Shown here piece after piece: positions 1-6,833 of a stretch of 10,650 bases of DNA. The stretch is from Rhodanobacter sp. UBA5168. Lineage in GTDB: Bacteria; Pseudomonadota; Gammaproteobacteria; Xanthomonadales; Rhodanobacteraceae. Below the pieces are notes generated by a model. It was not told the DNA's origin, made no database searches, and worked only from the letters and a program-made list of their open reading frames with translations. Location: positions 1 through 10,650 of the forward strand of contig DHXA01000101.1 in NCBI GenBank assembly GCA_002413455.1. Reading direction: 5' to 3'. A program made the position numbers and the translations under genes. Numbering within the stretch: the stretch's first letter is position 1; every line of letters starts with the position of its first letter.

Positions 1-533
1 GCCACGATGTCGTCGGTCGAGATCGGTTCCAGCACGTGCACGCGGCAGCGCGACAGCAGCGCGGAGTTCAGTTCGAACGACGGGTTCTCGGTGGTCGCAC
101 CGATGAAGATGATCACGCCCTTTTCGATATGCGGCAGGAACGCATCCTGCTGGGTCTTGTTGAAGCGGTGCACCTCGTCGACGAACAGCACGGTGCGCCG
201 TCCCTGGGCGAAATTGACCTCGGCCTCGGCCAGCGCCTTGCGCACGTCCGGCAGGCCGGACAGCACGGCCGAGATCGCGCGGAAATCCGCGTCGGCATAA
301 CGCGCCACCAGCAGCGCCAAGGTGGTCTTGCCGCAACCGGGCGGGCCCCACAGCACCATCGAATGGATCTTGCCGGCCTCCAGCGCGCGGCGCAGCGCTT
401 TGTCCGGGCCGACCAGGCGCTGCTGGCCGACGATTTCGTCGAGGCCGCGCGGGCGCATGCGCTCGGCCAACGGCTTGAGCGCGTCGGGTTCGGCAAACAG
501 GCCGGGCGTGGACGTCGTGACGGGGCGTGGCAT
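1..533 (-). CDS. rarA: RarA (MgsA) AAA+ ATPase, replication-associated recombination protein, N-terminal part
   Basis: This is the N-terminal 177 codons of a cytoplasmic AAA+ ATPase related to clamp-loader subunits, which acts at stalled replication forks and on single-stranded DNA gaps. The reading frame is open to the window edge, so the gene is cut; family members are about 440 residues. Visible motifs are Walker [10 protein letters not shown] (residues 63-71), Walker [11 protein letters not shown] (115-124), the sensor-1 stretch GATTENPS (145-152) and the arginine-finger region SRCR (161-164). The RarA-type opening [16 protein letters not shown] (22-37) is also clear. The ATG at 533-531 was chosen because it gives the usual short N-terminus ahead of that motif; no strong ribosome binding site precedes it. 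It is transcribed leftward, 69 bases downstream of the unrecognised gene at 603-1388, and might be co-transcribed with it. In many gammaproteobacteria rarA lies directly after lolA, but here lolA is more than 8 kb away. Identification is firm. Confidence 0.96.
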   Translation of the reverse strand, partial: MPRPVTTSTPGLFAEPDALKPLAERMRPRGLDEIVGQQRLVGPDKALRRALEAGKIHSMVLWGPPGCGKTTLALLVARYADADFRAISAVLSGLPDVRKALAEAEVNFAQGRRTVLFVDEVHRFNKTQQDAFLPHIEKGVIIFIGATTENPSFELNSALLSRCRVHVLEPISTDDIV

Positions 534-580
534 GCGGGCATGATACGGCATGCCCTGTGTACCCGATCCCGGGCGAGGTG

Positions 581-597
581 GCCTGGCGCGGCCAGGC
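581..597. other. Perfect 7-bp hairpin between the unknown gene and rarA
   Basis: GCCTGGC (581-587) and GCCAGGC (591-597) form a perfect stem around a 3-base loop, a few bases past the stop codon of the leftward gene at 603-1388 and 48 bases before the rarA start. In the leftward direction it is not followed by a run of T, so it is not a typical intrinsic terminator. It could weaken read-through into rarA or protect the 3' end of the transcript. The role is inferred from position only. Confidence 0.35.
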
Positions 598-602
598 GGC
601 TT

Positions 603-1388
603 TCAGCGACGCGCCGATCTCCCGCTCAACGCATGAAAGTGGGAGGGCGGCGCCAGCTGCGCCCGCACGGCATCGAACAGGGGATTGGCCTGAGCCGGCG
701 ACTGCAGATGTCGGCTCACGGCAGCCGCAGCCAACTGCGCCACCTCCATGGGCAACGGTGGCGTGCCTCCGGGCCAGAACGCCAGTTCGAGCGCACCGAG
801 CCGTCCGCTGCCCTCCAGATGCGGCAGCATTTCTGCGTAGACGGCGAGGCGCTGGGCGTTCGTTTCCGCACTCTGACCCAGCGCGAGCATCAGCCGGAAG
901 GCGCGCTGACTGGAGGTCTTGAGATAAGTGTCATAGGCGGTCAGGCAGCCCGTGAACAACGAGCGGCAGCGCGCGGCAGTGCTGCCCTGACGTTCACCGG
1001 ACTCGAGTCGCACGATGGCGACCGCGAAGCGCACGGGCAAGCGTCGGATCAGCGTGGCCAAGGTGCTTTCGGCGGCCCCCCATTCGCGTTCAAGCGGACC
1101 GCTCAGTTGCGGTGCCACCTGCTGCAACCAGGACGAACCCGTCACTGGATTGGACATCGACAGTCCGTCGCGTATCGCGCGCATGGATGCGGCAGCCTCG
1201 GCGAGCGCCGACCACGCAGTGGGCATCGTGGGCCAGCACAGGATCTGCACGAACACGTTTTCCTCTGCAGCCTCCCCTATGAAGGCCACCTGTTCGGGTG
1301 CCAGTCCGATCCTCGACAGCGGAACAGCCTTGGCCGGACCGGCAGCTTTCCGTCGCCGTGACCGGACGTCTTCAGCGTGCGCGGACAC
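603..1388 (-). CDS. Unrecognised 261-residue soluble protein, coupled to RHH gene
   Basis: I do not recognise this family. The start chosen is the GTG at 1388-1386 because AGGAG stands 5 bases upstream of it; an ATG at 1439 in the same frame lies deep inside the upstream gene and has no such site. The start overlaps the end of the RHH gene by 17 bases, so the two are probably translationally coupled. The protein has a basic N-terminus (about residues 9-20, rich in Arg and Lys) and then a mostly helical, alanine- and leucine-rich body. There is no signal peptide or membrane segment. It has four scattered cysteines (51, 141, 148 and the neighbourhood of the RCRSLFTGC stretch) without a metal-site pattern. 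Codon use and frame are coherent along the whole length. Its pairing with a small RHH protein suggests a regulatory, mobilisation or accessory role, but nothing in the sequence fixes it. Real gene: likely; function: unknown. Confidence 0.78.
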   Translation of the reverse strand: MSAHAEDVRSRRRKAAGPAKAVPLSRIGLAPEQVAFIGEAAEENVFVQILCWPTMPTAWSALAEAAASMRAIRDGLSMSNPVTGSSWLQQVAPQLSGPLEREWGAAESTLATLIRRLPVRFAVAIVRLESGERQGSTAARCRSLFTGCLTAYDTYLKTSSQRAFRLMLALGQSAETNAQRLAVYAEMLPHLEGSGRLGALELAFWPGGTPPLPMEVAQLAAAAVSRHLQSPAQANPLFDAVRAQLAPPSHFHALSGRSARR

Positions 1389-1599
1389 GCGAGCTCCTGG
1401 GTGCCGGCACGGCCTTGTCGGCAACGTCGTCCTCGGCATGCCAAGGGTGCCCCAACCGCTGCTCGATATAGTCCCGGATCAGTCGGCGCACGACCTGCGA
1501 CGATGTGGCGTCTTCTCCGGTACATAGCCGCTCGAAAACGGCTTTCTTGCGTGGATCGATCAGGATGGTCAGGCGGGCTGTGCGATTTTCTGTTGGCAT
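1372..1599 (-). CDS. Ribbon-helix-helix (CopG/Arc-type) DNA-binding protein, 75 aa
   Basis: This is a small cytoplasmic DNA-binding protein of the ribbon-helix-helix superfamily, whose dimers insert a paired beta-strand into the major groove at inverted or direct repeats. The predicted strand is TARLTILID (residues 7-15). It is followed by helix A (about 16-28, PRKKAVFERLCTG) and helix B (about 33-49, SSQVVRRLIRDYIEQRL), the classic beta-alpha-alpha order. The tail from residue 50 is charged and probably flexible. The ATG at 1599-1597 was chosen because it places the strand near the N-terminus as in the family; an ATG at 1647 would add 16 residues and begins inside the palindrome. The ribosome site is weak (GAGA about 6 bases upstream). 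It is divergent from the hyf-like operon and shares a roughly 120-base spacer holding a perfect inverted repeat. Its 3' end overlaps the unknown 261-residue gene. It could be an autorepressor, a regulator of the operon, or an antitoxin-like partner; no typical small toxin follows it. Confidence 0.85.
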   Translation of the reverse strand: MPTENRTARLTILIDPRKKAVFERLCTGEDATSSQVVRRLIRDYIEQRLGHPWHAEDDVADKAVPAPRSSRVRAR

Positions 1600-1614
1600 A
1601 TACGTCTCATCAGT

Positions 1615-1643
1615 CTTACACTGGAACCAACTCTTATGATAAT
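1615..1643 (+). promoter_or_regulatory. Candidate sigma-70 promoter of the hyf-like (Ehr) operon
   Basis: CTTACA (1615-1620) matches the -35 consensus at 4 of 6 positions, and GATAAT (1638-1643) matches the -10 consensus at 5 of 6, with a 17-base spacer. TATGAT at 1635-1640 is an overlapping alternative -10. The region is markedly AT-rich against GC-rich surroundings. It lies about 75 bases upstream of hyfB, the first gene of the rightward operon, and predicts transcription starting near 1650. No sigma-54 (GG-N10-GC) element was recognised here, although hyf/hyc operons of enterobacteria use sigma-54 with FhlA/HyfR. Confidence 0.5.
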
Positions 1644-1654
1644 ACATTTATCAT
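1636..1654. promoter_or_regulatory. Perfect 7-5-7 inverted repeat overlapping the promoter, candidate operator
   Basis: ATGATAA (1636-1642) and TTATCAT (1648-1654) are perfect inverted copies separated by 5 bases (TACAT). The element covers the predicted -10 and start region of the rightward operon and lies 37 bases upstream of the divergent RHH start codon. A bound dimeric protein would block polymerase at the rightward promoter and could also autoregulate the RHH gene. RHH proteins often bind such short symmetric sites, so the neighbouring RHH protein is the obvious candidate. The symmetry is seen directly; the regulatory role is inferred. Confidence 0.5.
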
Positions 1655-1733
1655 GAAATACGCGCGCGTACCCATCCTCACCGGCCACCAGATCAGCCGT
1701 GGCAAGCTGAAATCCGGGGCGTGGCGACGGTGA
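1653..1733 (+). CDS. Possible 26-residue leader peptide upstream of hyfB (low confidence)
   Basis: An ATG at 1653 opens a 26-codon frame (MKYARVPILTG..., ending GAWRR) in the leader of the operon. Its TGA (1731-1733) overlaps the alternative hyfB start GTG at 1730 in a GTGA arrangement typical of translational coupling. No ribosome binding site precedes it, and the predicted transcription start is at about the same position, so it would have to be translated leaderless. The peptide resembles nothing I know and has no attenuator-type codon run. It may be only a chance frame. Confidence 0.18.
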   Translation: MKYARVPILTGHQISRGKLKSGAWRR

Positions 1734-3745
1734 GCGCACTGGCAACAGTCACGCCGCTTGCTGTGCTGCTGTACCTGATCGCCGCATGGTTGCTGGTGGG
1801 GGTTCTCGGTCTGGTCCAGTCCAATCGCATCGGCTGGGTCGCCCGCATCCTGTTTCCGTTGGGCGCGCTGGTGGCACTGGGCGTCGCCGGCATGGGCGCA
1901 TTGGCACTGACCGCAGATTTCACCGCACAGAGCGCCCTGCTTCCGCTGGGACTGCCGGATCTGCCGTTCCACGTGCGGCTGGACGCGCTGTCCGGTTTCT
2001 TCCTGTTGCTGCTGGGCAGCGCTGGCGCCGGTATCTCGATCTTCGCCGCCGGCTATTTCCGGCAAGGCGAAGGCACGGCACCGGGTCTGCTCTGCCTGCA
2101 GTACCACGTGTTTCTGGCCAGCATGGCGATGGTCATCCTGGCCGACGATGCCTACCTGTTCATGGTGGCCTGGGAAACCATGGCGCTGAGTTCGTACTTC
2201 CTGGTGACTACCCAGCACCGGCTGCCGGAGATCCGGCGCGCCGGCTTCCTGTACCTGCTGATGGCGCACGTGGGTGCACTGACGCTGCTGCTGTGCTTCG
2301 GTGTGCTGCATGGCGGCAGCTGGCAGATGACGTTCGATGCGATGCGCGGTGCGACGCTCGCGCCGGCCTGGGCCAGCGTGGCGTTCGTGCTGGCGTTGTT
2401 CGGGTTCGGCGCCAAGGCAGGCATGGTGCCGCTGCATGTATGGCTGCCGGAAGCGCATCCGGCGGCGCCATCGCCGGTATCGGCGATGATGAGCGCACTG
2501 ATGCTGAAGACCGCCATCTACGGACTGCTGCGGGTCAGCCTGGATCTGCTGCATGTCGGCCCCTGGTGGTGGGGACTGCTGACACTCGGGCTCGGGCTCG
2601 GCACCGCGTTGTACGGTGCCATCTTCGCGGCCGTGCAGACCGACATGAAGCGGCTGCTCGCGTACTCCTCGATCGAGAACATCGGCCTGATCCTCGCTGG
2701 CATCGGGTTGGCGCTGGTGTGCCGCAGTTTCGACATGCGCCTGCTGGCGGCGCTGGCGCTGGCGGCAGTGCTGATCCACGCGTTCAACCATGCACTCTTC
2801 AAGAGCCTGCTGTTTCTGGCCACCGGATCGGTGATGCATGCCACCGGCGAGCGCAGTCTCGGCAAGCTCGGCGGCCTGATCCGGCGGATGCCGTGGGTGG
2901 CGATGCTGGCACTGATCGGTTCGCTGGCCATAGCCGGGCTGCCACCGCTGAATGGTTTCGTCTCCGAATGGCTGCTGCTGCAGGCATTCCTGCAGACGCC
3001 GCACATCCCGCATGCATTCCTCAACATGATCGTGCCGCTCGGCGCGGCCATCGTGTCGCTGACGGCGGCACTGGCCGGCTACGTGATGGTGAAGTTCTAT
3101 GGCGTGATCTTTCTCGGCCAGCCGCGCGAACCTGCGCTGCGGGAGGCGCATGATGCCGGCGCGCTGGAGCGGCTGGGCCTGATCTGGCTGGCGCTGGGCT
3201 GCGTGCTGATCGGCATCTTTCCGCAGGTCGCGCTGGATGTCGTGGGGCGGGTGACCCTGAGCCTGGTCGGCACGACCGTGCAGCACGGGCAATCGGCCTG
3301 GTGGATGACGACACCGGTAGCCTCCAATCGGGCGTCCTACAGCGGCCTGTGGCTGTGGCTGGGGCTGCTGCTGGTGATCGGGGCGACCTTCGTGCTGGTG
3401 CGCTTGTTCCATCACGGACGACTCCGCCGCACGCCGCCATGGGACTGCGGTTATCCATGGCAGACGCCGCGCATGCAGGACACCGCCGAAGGCTTCGGGC
3501 AGCCGATCCGTCATCTGTTCGGGCCGGTGTTCCGGCAGCAGCGCGAGTTGCCGCTGCCCTCCGATCCGCAGCCGCGTTACAGCGTGCTGATCAGTGACCG
3601 CTTCTGGCACGCGCTGTACCTGCCGCTGGCCCGGCTCACCCGGCGCATCGCAGACAGTCTGGCGTTTCTGCAGGGCGGTCGTCTGTCGATCTACCTGTTG
3701 TACAGCTTCGTGACGCTGATCTTCCTGCTGGTGTGCGTCCAATGA
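1721..3745 (+). CDS. hyfB: Hydrogenase-4 component B-like antiporter subunit (HyfB/NuoL-type)
   Basis: This is a polytopic inner-membrane protein of 674 residues, close to the length of HyfB (about 670) and related to the proton-pumping antiporter-like subunits of complex I. It should form one ion channel of the membrane arm. Residues expected for such channels are present: E152 in MVAWETMALSSYF (TM5), K232 in GFGAKAGMVPLHVWLPEAHP (TM7) and K263 in MLKTAIYGLLR (TM8). The NHALFK motif (356-361) and SEW (415-417) are also present. The C-terminal signature TPPWDCGYPWQTPRMQDTAE (571-590) and a last transmembrane helix (655-672) are typical of HyfB rather than NuoL. The start is uncertain: GTG 1721 is used, while GTG 1730 has slightly better spacing from a weak GGGG site and overlaps the stop of a possible leader frame. 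It is the first gene of the operon, and its TGA overlaps the hyfC ATG (ATGA). Because the catalytic partner lacks the NiFe site, it serves an Ehr complex rather than a hydrogenase. Confidence 0.95.
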   Translation: MATVSALATVTPLAVLLYLIAAWLLVGVLGLVQSNRIGWVARILFPLGALVALGVAGMGALALTADFTAQSALLPLGLPDLPFHVRLDALSGFFLLLLGSAGAGISIFAAGYFRQGEGTAPGLLCLQYHVFLASMAMVILADDAYLFMVAWETMALSSYFLVTTQHRLPEIRRAGFLYLLMAHVGALTLLLCFGVLHGGSWQMTFDAMRGATLAPAWASVAFVLALFGFGAKAGMVPLHVWLPEAHPAAPSPVSAMMSALMLKTAIYGLLRVSLDLLHVGPWWWGLLTLGLGLGTALYGAIFAAVQTDMKRLLAYSSIENIGLILAGIGLALVCRSFDMRLLAALALAAVLIHAFNHALFKSLLFLATGSVMHATGERSLGKLGGLIRRMPWVAMLALIGSLAIAGLPPLNGFVSEWLLLQAFLQTPHIPHAFLNMIVPLGAAIVSLTAALAGYVMVKFYGVIFLGQPREPALREAHDAGALERLGLIWLALGCVLIGIFPQVALDVVGRVTLSLVGTTVQHGQSAWWMTTPVASNRASYSGLWLWLGLLLVIGATFVLVRLFHHGRLRRTPPWDCGYPWQTPRMQDTAEGFGQPIRHLFGPVFRQQRELPLPSDPQPRYSVLISDRFWHALYLPLARLTRRIADSLAFLQGGRLSIYLLYSFVTLIFLLVCVQ

Positions 3746-4695
3746 ACATGGCTGTCTACGTCTGGCAGATCGGTGGGTGCCTGCTGGCGATCGCCCTGGC
3801 GCCGCTGTTTGCCGGCTGGGTGACGCAGTGCCGCGCCTGGCTGCAGAACCGCTCGGCGCCGTCGCTGTGGCAGCCCTACCGGATGCTGCGCAAGCTGCTG
3901 CACAAGGACGCGGCAGTGGCCACGCACGCCTCGCCGCTGTTCCGCAGCGCGCCGTATGTGGTGTTTGCCACGATGGCGCTCGCCGCCGCGATCATTCCCT
4001 CGGTGACCACCGAGCTGCCGCTGGCGCGGGTGGCCGACGCGATCGCCCTGGTCGGCCTGTTCGCCACCGGACGCGTCTTCATGGCGCTGGCGGCGATGGA
4101 TGTGGGCACCGCATTCGGCACGCTTGGCGCCCGCCGCGAGATGATGATCGGATTTCTTACCGAGCCGGCACTGCTGATGGTGCTGTTCAGCGCGTTCCTG
4201 ATGTTCGGCAGCACCGCCCTGCCCGCCATCGTCGAGGGCACGTTGACCGCACATCAATTCGTGCTGCATCCGAGCCTGGCGTTTGCCGGCGTGGCGTTCG
4301 TGATGGTGCTGCTGGCCGAGAACGCCCGCCTGCCGATCGACAACCCCAGCACCCATCTCGAACTGACGATGATCCACGAGGCGATGGTGCTGGAATACTC
4401 GGCGCGCCACCTGGCGCTGATCGAATGGGCCTCCTGGCTCAAGCTGTTCAACTACGCCTGCATCGGCTTCGCCGTGTTCATGCCGTGGGGGATCGTGGTG
4501 GATGGCGCCGACCCGCGGCGGCTGGTTCTCGCGATCGCCGCGCTGCTGCTCAAGCTCGTCATCGCCGGGGCGGCACTTGCGCTGTTCGAGACCGTGTCGG
4601 CCAAACTGCGGCTGTTCCGCGCGCCGGAGTTCCTGACCATGGCATTCCTGCTCGCCGTGCTCGGCCTGCTCGTGCATCTGCTGCTGGAGGTCTGA
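3742..4695 (+). CDS. hyfC: Hydrogenase-4 component C-like membrane anchor (HyfC/NuoH-type)
   Basis: This 317-residue inner-membrane protein is a homologue of NuoH and HycD/HyfC, the subunit that joins the peripheral redox arm to the ion-pumping arm. In complex I it forms the quinone channel and carries the charged axis. The long conserved cytoplasmic loop is recognisable at about residues 190-235. It includes LAENARLPIDNPSTHLELTM (191-210) followed by HEAMVLEYS (212-220), with glutamates E193, E207, E213 and E218 and aspartate D200. About eight hydrophobic segments are visible. The ATG at 3742 was chosen because it overlaps the hyfB stop as ATGA, indicating translational coupling, and gives the usual family length (about 315). 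A GTG at 3733 in frame is less likely. hyfE starts 4 bases after its stop. Confidence 0.95.
   Translation: MNMAVYVWQIGGCLLAIALAPLFAGWVTQCRAWLQNRSAPSLWQPYRMLRKLLHKDAAVATHASPLFRSAPYVVFATMALAAAIIPSVTTELPLARVADAIALVGLFATGRVFMALAAMDVGTAFGTLGARREMMIGFLTEPALLMVLFSAFLMFGSTALPAIVEGTLTAHQFVLHPSLAFAGVAFVMVLLAENARLPIDNPSTHLELTMIHEAMVLEYSARHLALIEWASWLKLFNYACIGFAVFMPWGIVVDGADPRRLVLAIAALLLKLVIAGAALALFETVSAKLRLFRAPEFLTMAFLLAVLGLLVHLLLEV
4686..4691 (+). promoter_or_regulatory. Ribosome binding site of hyfE
   Basis: GGAGGT lies inside the last codons of hyfC, 8 to 9 bases before the hyfE ATG at 4700, and supports that start. Confidence 0.7.
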
Positions 4696-4699
4696 CCCG

Positions 4700-5365
4700 A
4701 TGGCCACGATGAACTTCGCCACCCAGCTGCTGCAGATGCTGGCCGGTGCCCTTCTGCTGATCTCGTTCGCCATGCTCGCCGAGCGCCGCAGCCGGCGGCT
4801 GGTCACCCTGCTGGTGTGGCAGGGCGTGGTGCTGGTGGCTTCCACCGCGCTGGTGGCCGCCACCGCCCATCAGAGCCATCTGTACTATTCCGCCGCGCTC
4901 ACGCTGCTGCTGAAAGTGGGCCTGCTGCCGTGGATCCTGCTGCGCCTGATGCGCAAGCTGGGCATCGAGCGCGACAACGAGCCGCTGGTCAACGTGCCGA
5001 CCCTGATGCTGGTCGGGCTGGTGCTGGTGATCTTCGCGTTCGGCCTGGCGCAGCCGGTCAGTGCACTGGCCACCACCATCATCCGGCGCACGCTGGGCAT
5101 CGCGCTGGCGGTGGTGCTGCTGGCGTTCCTGATGATCCTGGCGCGGCGCAAGGCATTCACCCAGGTGATCGGTTTCCTGGCGCTGGAGAACGGGCTGTTC
5201 TTCGCCGCCACCAGCACCACTTACGGCATGCCGCTGGTGGTGGAGCTGGGCATCGCGCTGGATCTGCTGGTGGGGGTGTTCATCTTCGGCATCTTCTTCT
5301 TCCAGATCAGCGAGCAGTTCGACAGCCTCGATCTGCAGCATCTCGAATCGCTCAAGGAGGACTGA
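4700..5365 (+). CDS. hyfE: Hydrogenase-4 component E-like membrane subunit (HyfE, NuoK-like)
   Basis: This 221-residue inner-membrane protein matches the length of HyfE (about 216). The C-terminal half resembles NuoK, with two acidic membrane residues in the pattern ALENGLFF (E163) and VELGIALDLLVGV (E182, D188). The N-terminal half has further helices and K72 in LTLLLKVGLLPWIL. About seven hydrophobic segments are visible and the C-terminus is acidic and soluble (EQFDSLDLQHLESLKED). In the complex it would sit between the HyfC-like anchor and the antiporter-like subunits and help relay protons or ions. The ATG at 4700 is supported by GGAGGT upstream. It lies 4 bases after hyfC, and hyfF begins 1 base after its stop. 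Confidence 0.94.
   Translation: MATMNFATQLLQMLAGALLLISFAMLAERRSRRLVTLLVWQGVVLVASTALVAATAHQSHLYYSAALTLLLKVGLLPWILLRLMRKLGIERDNEPLVNVPTLMLVGLVLVIFAFGLAQPVSALATTIIRRTLGIALAVVLLAFLMILARRKAFTQVIGFLALENGLFFAATSTTYGMPLVVELGIALDLLVGVFIFGIFFFQISEQFDSLDLQHLESLKED
5354..5360 (+). promoter_or_regulatory. Strong ribosome binding site of hyfF, decides a GTG start
   Basis: AAGGAGG ends 6 bases before the GTG at 5367 and lies within the last codons of hyfE. It supports the non-ATG start of hyfF. Confidence 0.8.
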
Positions 5366-5366
5366 C

Positions 5367-6821
5367 GTGGAGATCCTGCTGGTGCTGGGGTTCCCCCTGC
5401 TCGGTGCCGCCCTGCTCGCCGTGGTCGGGGCGCAGCGGTATGCCGCCGAGGTGAATGTCGCGGTGAGCCTGGCCACCCTGCTCGCCGCCGCCGCGCTGGT
5501 GGTGCGGATCATCCATGGCGGCCCGATGACGGTCGCCCGCGAGCAGTTCTTCATCGATCCGTTCAACGTGTTCCTGGTGGCGCTGACGGCGCTGGTCGGC
5601 TTCACCACCGCGGTGTTCTCGCGTCCCTACATGCGCATCGAGGCCGGGCACGGACGGCTCTCGCCGGGTCGACTGCGCCTGTACCACAGCATGTACCAGC
5701 TGTTCATGGCCGCGATGTTCGTCGCGCTCACCACCAACAACATGGGCTTCCTGTGGGTGTCGATGGAGGCAGCCACGCTGTCGACGGTGCTGCTGGTGTC
5801 GTTGTACCGCACGCGTGCCAGCATCGAGGCCGCGTGGAAGTATTTCATCCTGTGCGGTGTCGGCATCGCGCTGGCGCTGTTCGGCACGATCCTGCTGTAC
5901 GTGGCTGCCGAGGGGCTGCTGGGCGGCAGCGACATGGACGCGTTGCTGTGGACCCACCTAGACGCGGTCAAGGGTCAGTTGGAGCCGCGGGTGATGGGAT
6001 TGGCGTTCGTGTTCCTGCTGGTCGGCTACGGCACCAAGGTCGGGCTGGCGCCGCTGCACAACTGGCTGCCCGATGCGCATGCCGAAGGCCCGACCCCGGT
6101 GTCGGCGGTGCTCTCGGGGCTGCTGCTGAACGTGGCGTTGTATGCGGTCATGCGTTGCAAGATCCTCGCCGATGGCGCGCTGCATTCAGCGCTGCCCGGC
6201 CACATGCTGATGGGCTTCGGACTGCTGTCGACCCTGCTGGCCAGCTTCTACCTGTGGCGTCAGCGCGACATCAAGCGGCTGTTCGCGTATTCATCGATCG
6301 AACACATGGGCATCATCACGTTCGCATTCGGCATGGGCGGGCCGGTGGCGAATTTCGCCGGGCTGTTGCACATGACGGTGCACTCGCTGACCAAGTCGGC
6401 GATCTTCTTCACCGCCGGTCACGCCGCGCAGAGCGCCGGCACCCAGCGCATGGACGGCATCCGCGGCCTGCTGGCGCTGCATCCCAGCGTCGGCTGGGGA
6501 CTGATGCTCGGATCGCTGGCGATTCTGGGCATGCCGCCGTTCGGCGTGTTCGCCAGCGAGTACCTGATCCTCACCACCGCGATGCGCGATCATCCGTGGG
6601 CCACGCCGATCCTGCTGATCGCGCTGGCGGTCGCTTTTGCCGCCATCTTCAGCCGGGTTCAGCCGATGGTGTTCGGCGATACCGATGCCAGGCCGCTGCC
6701 GCATTCGCCGGCGCTGGTGCCGGTATTCGTGCATCTGGCGATCGTGCTGATGCTGGGCGTGTACATACCGCCGGCGCTGGCCGAGTGGTACCGGCTGGCC
6801 GCCCGTCTGATGGCCGGTTGA
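5367..6821 (+). CDS. hyfF: Hydrogenase-4 component F-like antiporter subunit (HyfF/NuoN-type)
   Basis: This is the second antiporter-like subunit of the complex, a 484-residue inner-membrane protein. Core channel features are E134 in WVSMEAATLS (TM5), K224 in GYGTKVGLAPLHNWLPDAHA (TM7), and H339 with K343 in HMTVHSLTKSAIFF. The TM8 position that is K263 in the neighbouring HyfB is N255 here (SGLLLNVALYAV). The length fits shorter HyfF proteins; E. coli HyfF is about 526 residues. It lacks the long lateral-helix tail of NuoL. The GTG at 5367 was chosen because of the strong AAGGAGG 6 bases upstream. It lies 1 base after hyfE, and hyfG follows 12 bases later. With HyfB it gives two predicted ion channels; a HyfD-like third antiporter is absent from the operon. 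Confidence 0.95.
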   Translation: MEILLVLGFPLLGAALLAVVGAQRYAAEVNVAVSLATLLAAAALVVRIIHGGPMTVAREQFFIDPFNVFLVALTALVGFTTAVFSRPYMRIEAGHGRLSPGRLRLYHSMYQLFMAAMFVALTTNNMGFLWVSMEAATLSTVLLVSLYRTRASIEAAWKYFILCGVGIALALFGTILLYVAAEGLLGGSDMDALLWTHLDAVKGQLEPRVMGLAFVFLLVGYGTKVGLAPLHNWLPDAHAEGPTPVSAVLSGLLLNVALYAVMRCKILADGALHSALPGHMLMGFGLLSTLLASFYLWRQRDIKRLFAYSSIEHMGIITFAFGMGGPVANFAGLLHMTVHSLTKSAIFFTAGHAAQSAGTQRMDGIRGLLALHPSVGWGLMLGSLAILGMPPFGVFASEYLILTTAMRDHPWATPILLIALAVAFAAIFSRVQPMVFGDTDARPLPHSPALVPVFVHLAIVLMLGVYIPPALAEWYRLAARLMAG

Positions 6822-6822
6822 T

Positions 6823-6826
6823 GGAG
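6823..6826 (+). promoter_or_regulatory. Ribosome binding site of hyfG
   Basis: GGAG lies just after the hyfF stop codon and 7 bases before the ATG at 6834, supporting that start. Confidence 0.65.
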
Positions 6827-6833
6827 TGCCTGC

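Noticed and set aside
36..1361. Long plus-strand open frame of about 440 codons opposite rarA and the unknown gene
   Set aside because: Arg/Gln/His/Gly-rich low-complexity translation crossing the boundaries of two minus-strand genes; explained by high GC content at third positions.
603..1599. Toxin-antitoxin pair (RHH antitoxin plus toxin)
   Set aside because: The partner is 261 residues with no RelE, PIN, MazF, Fic or HipA-type motif that I can see; left as unrecognised.
1634..3742. Very long open frame on the minus strand (about 700 codons) opposite hyfB
   Set aside because: Its translation is dominated by Gln, His, Arg and Pro with no domain pattern, as expected for a shadow of a GC-rich membrane-protein gene; hyfB on plus is clearly real.
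3691..5957. Long minus-strand open frames opposite hyfC, hyfE and hyfF
   Set aside because: Their translations are Gln/His/Arg- or Ser/Ala/Thr-rich without motifs and lie antisense to well-identified membrane subunits.
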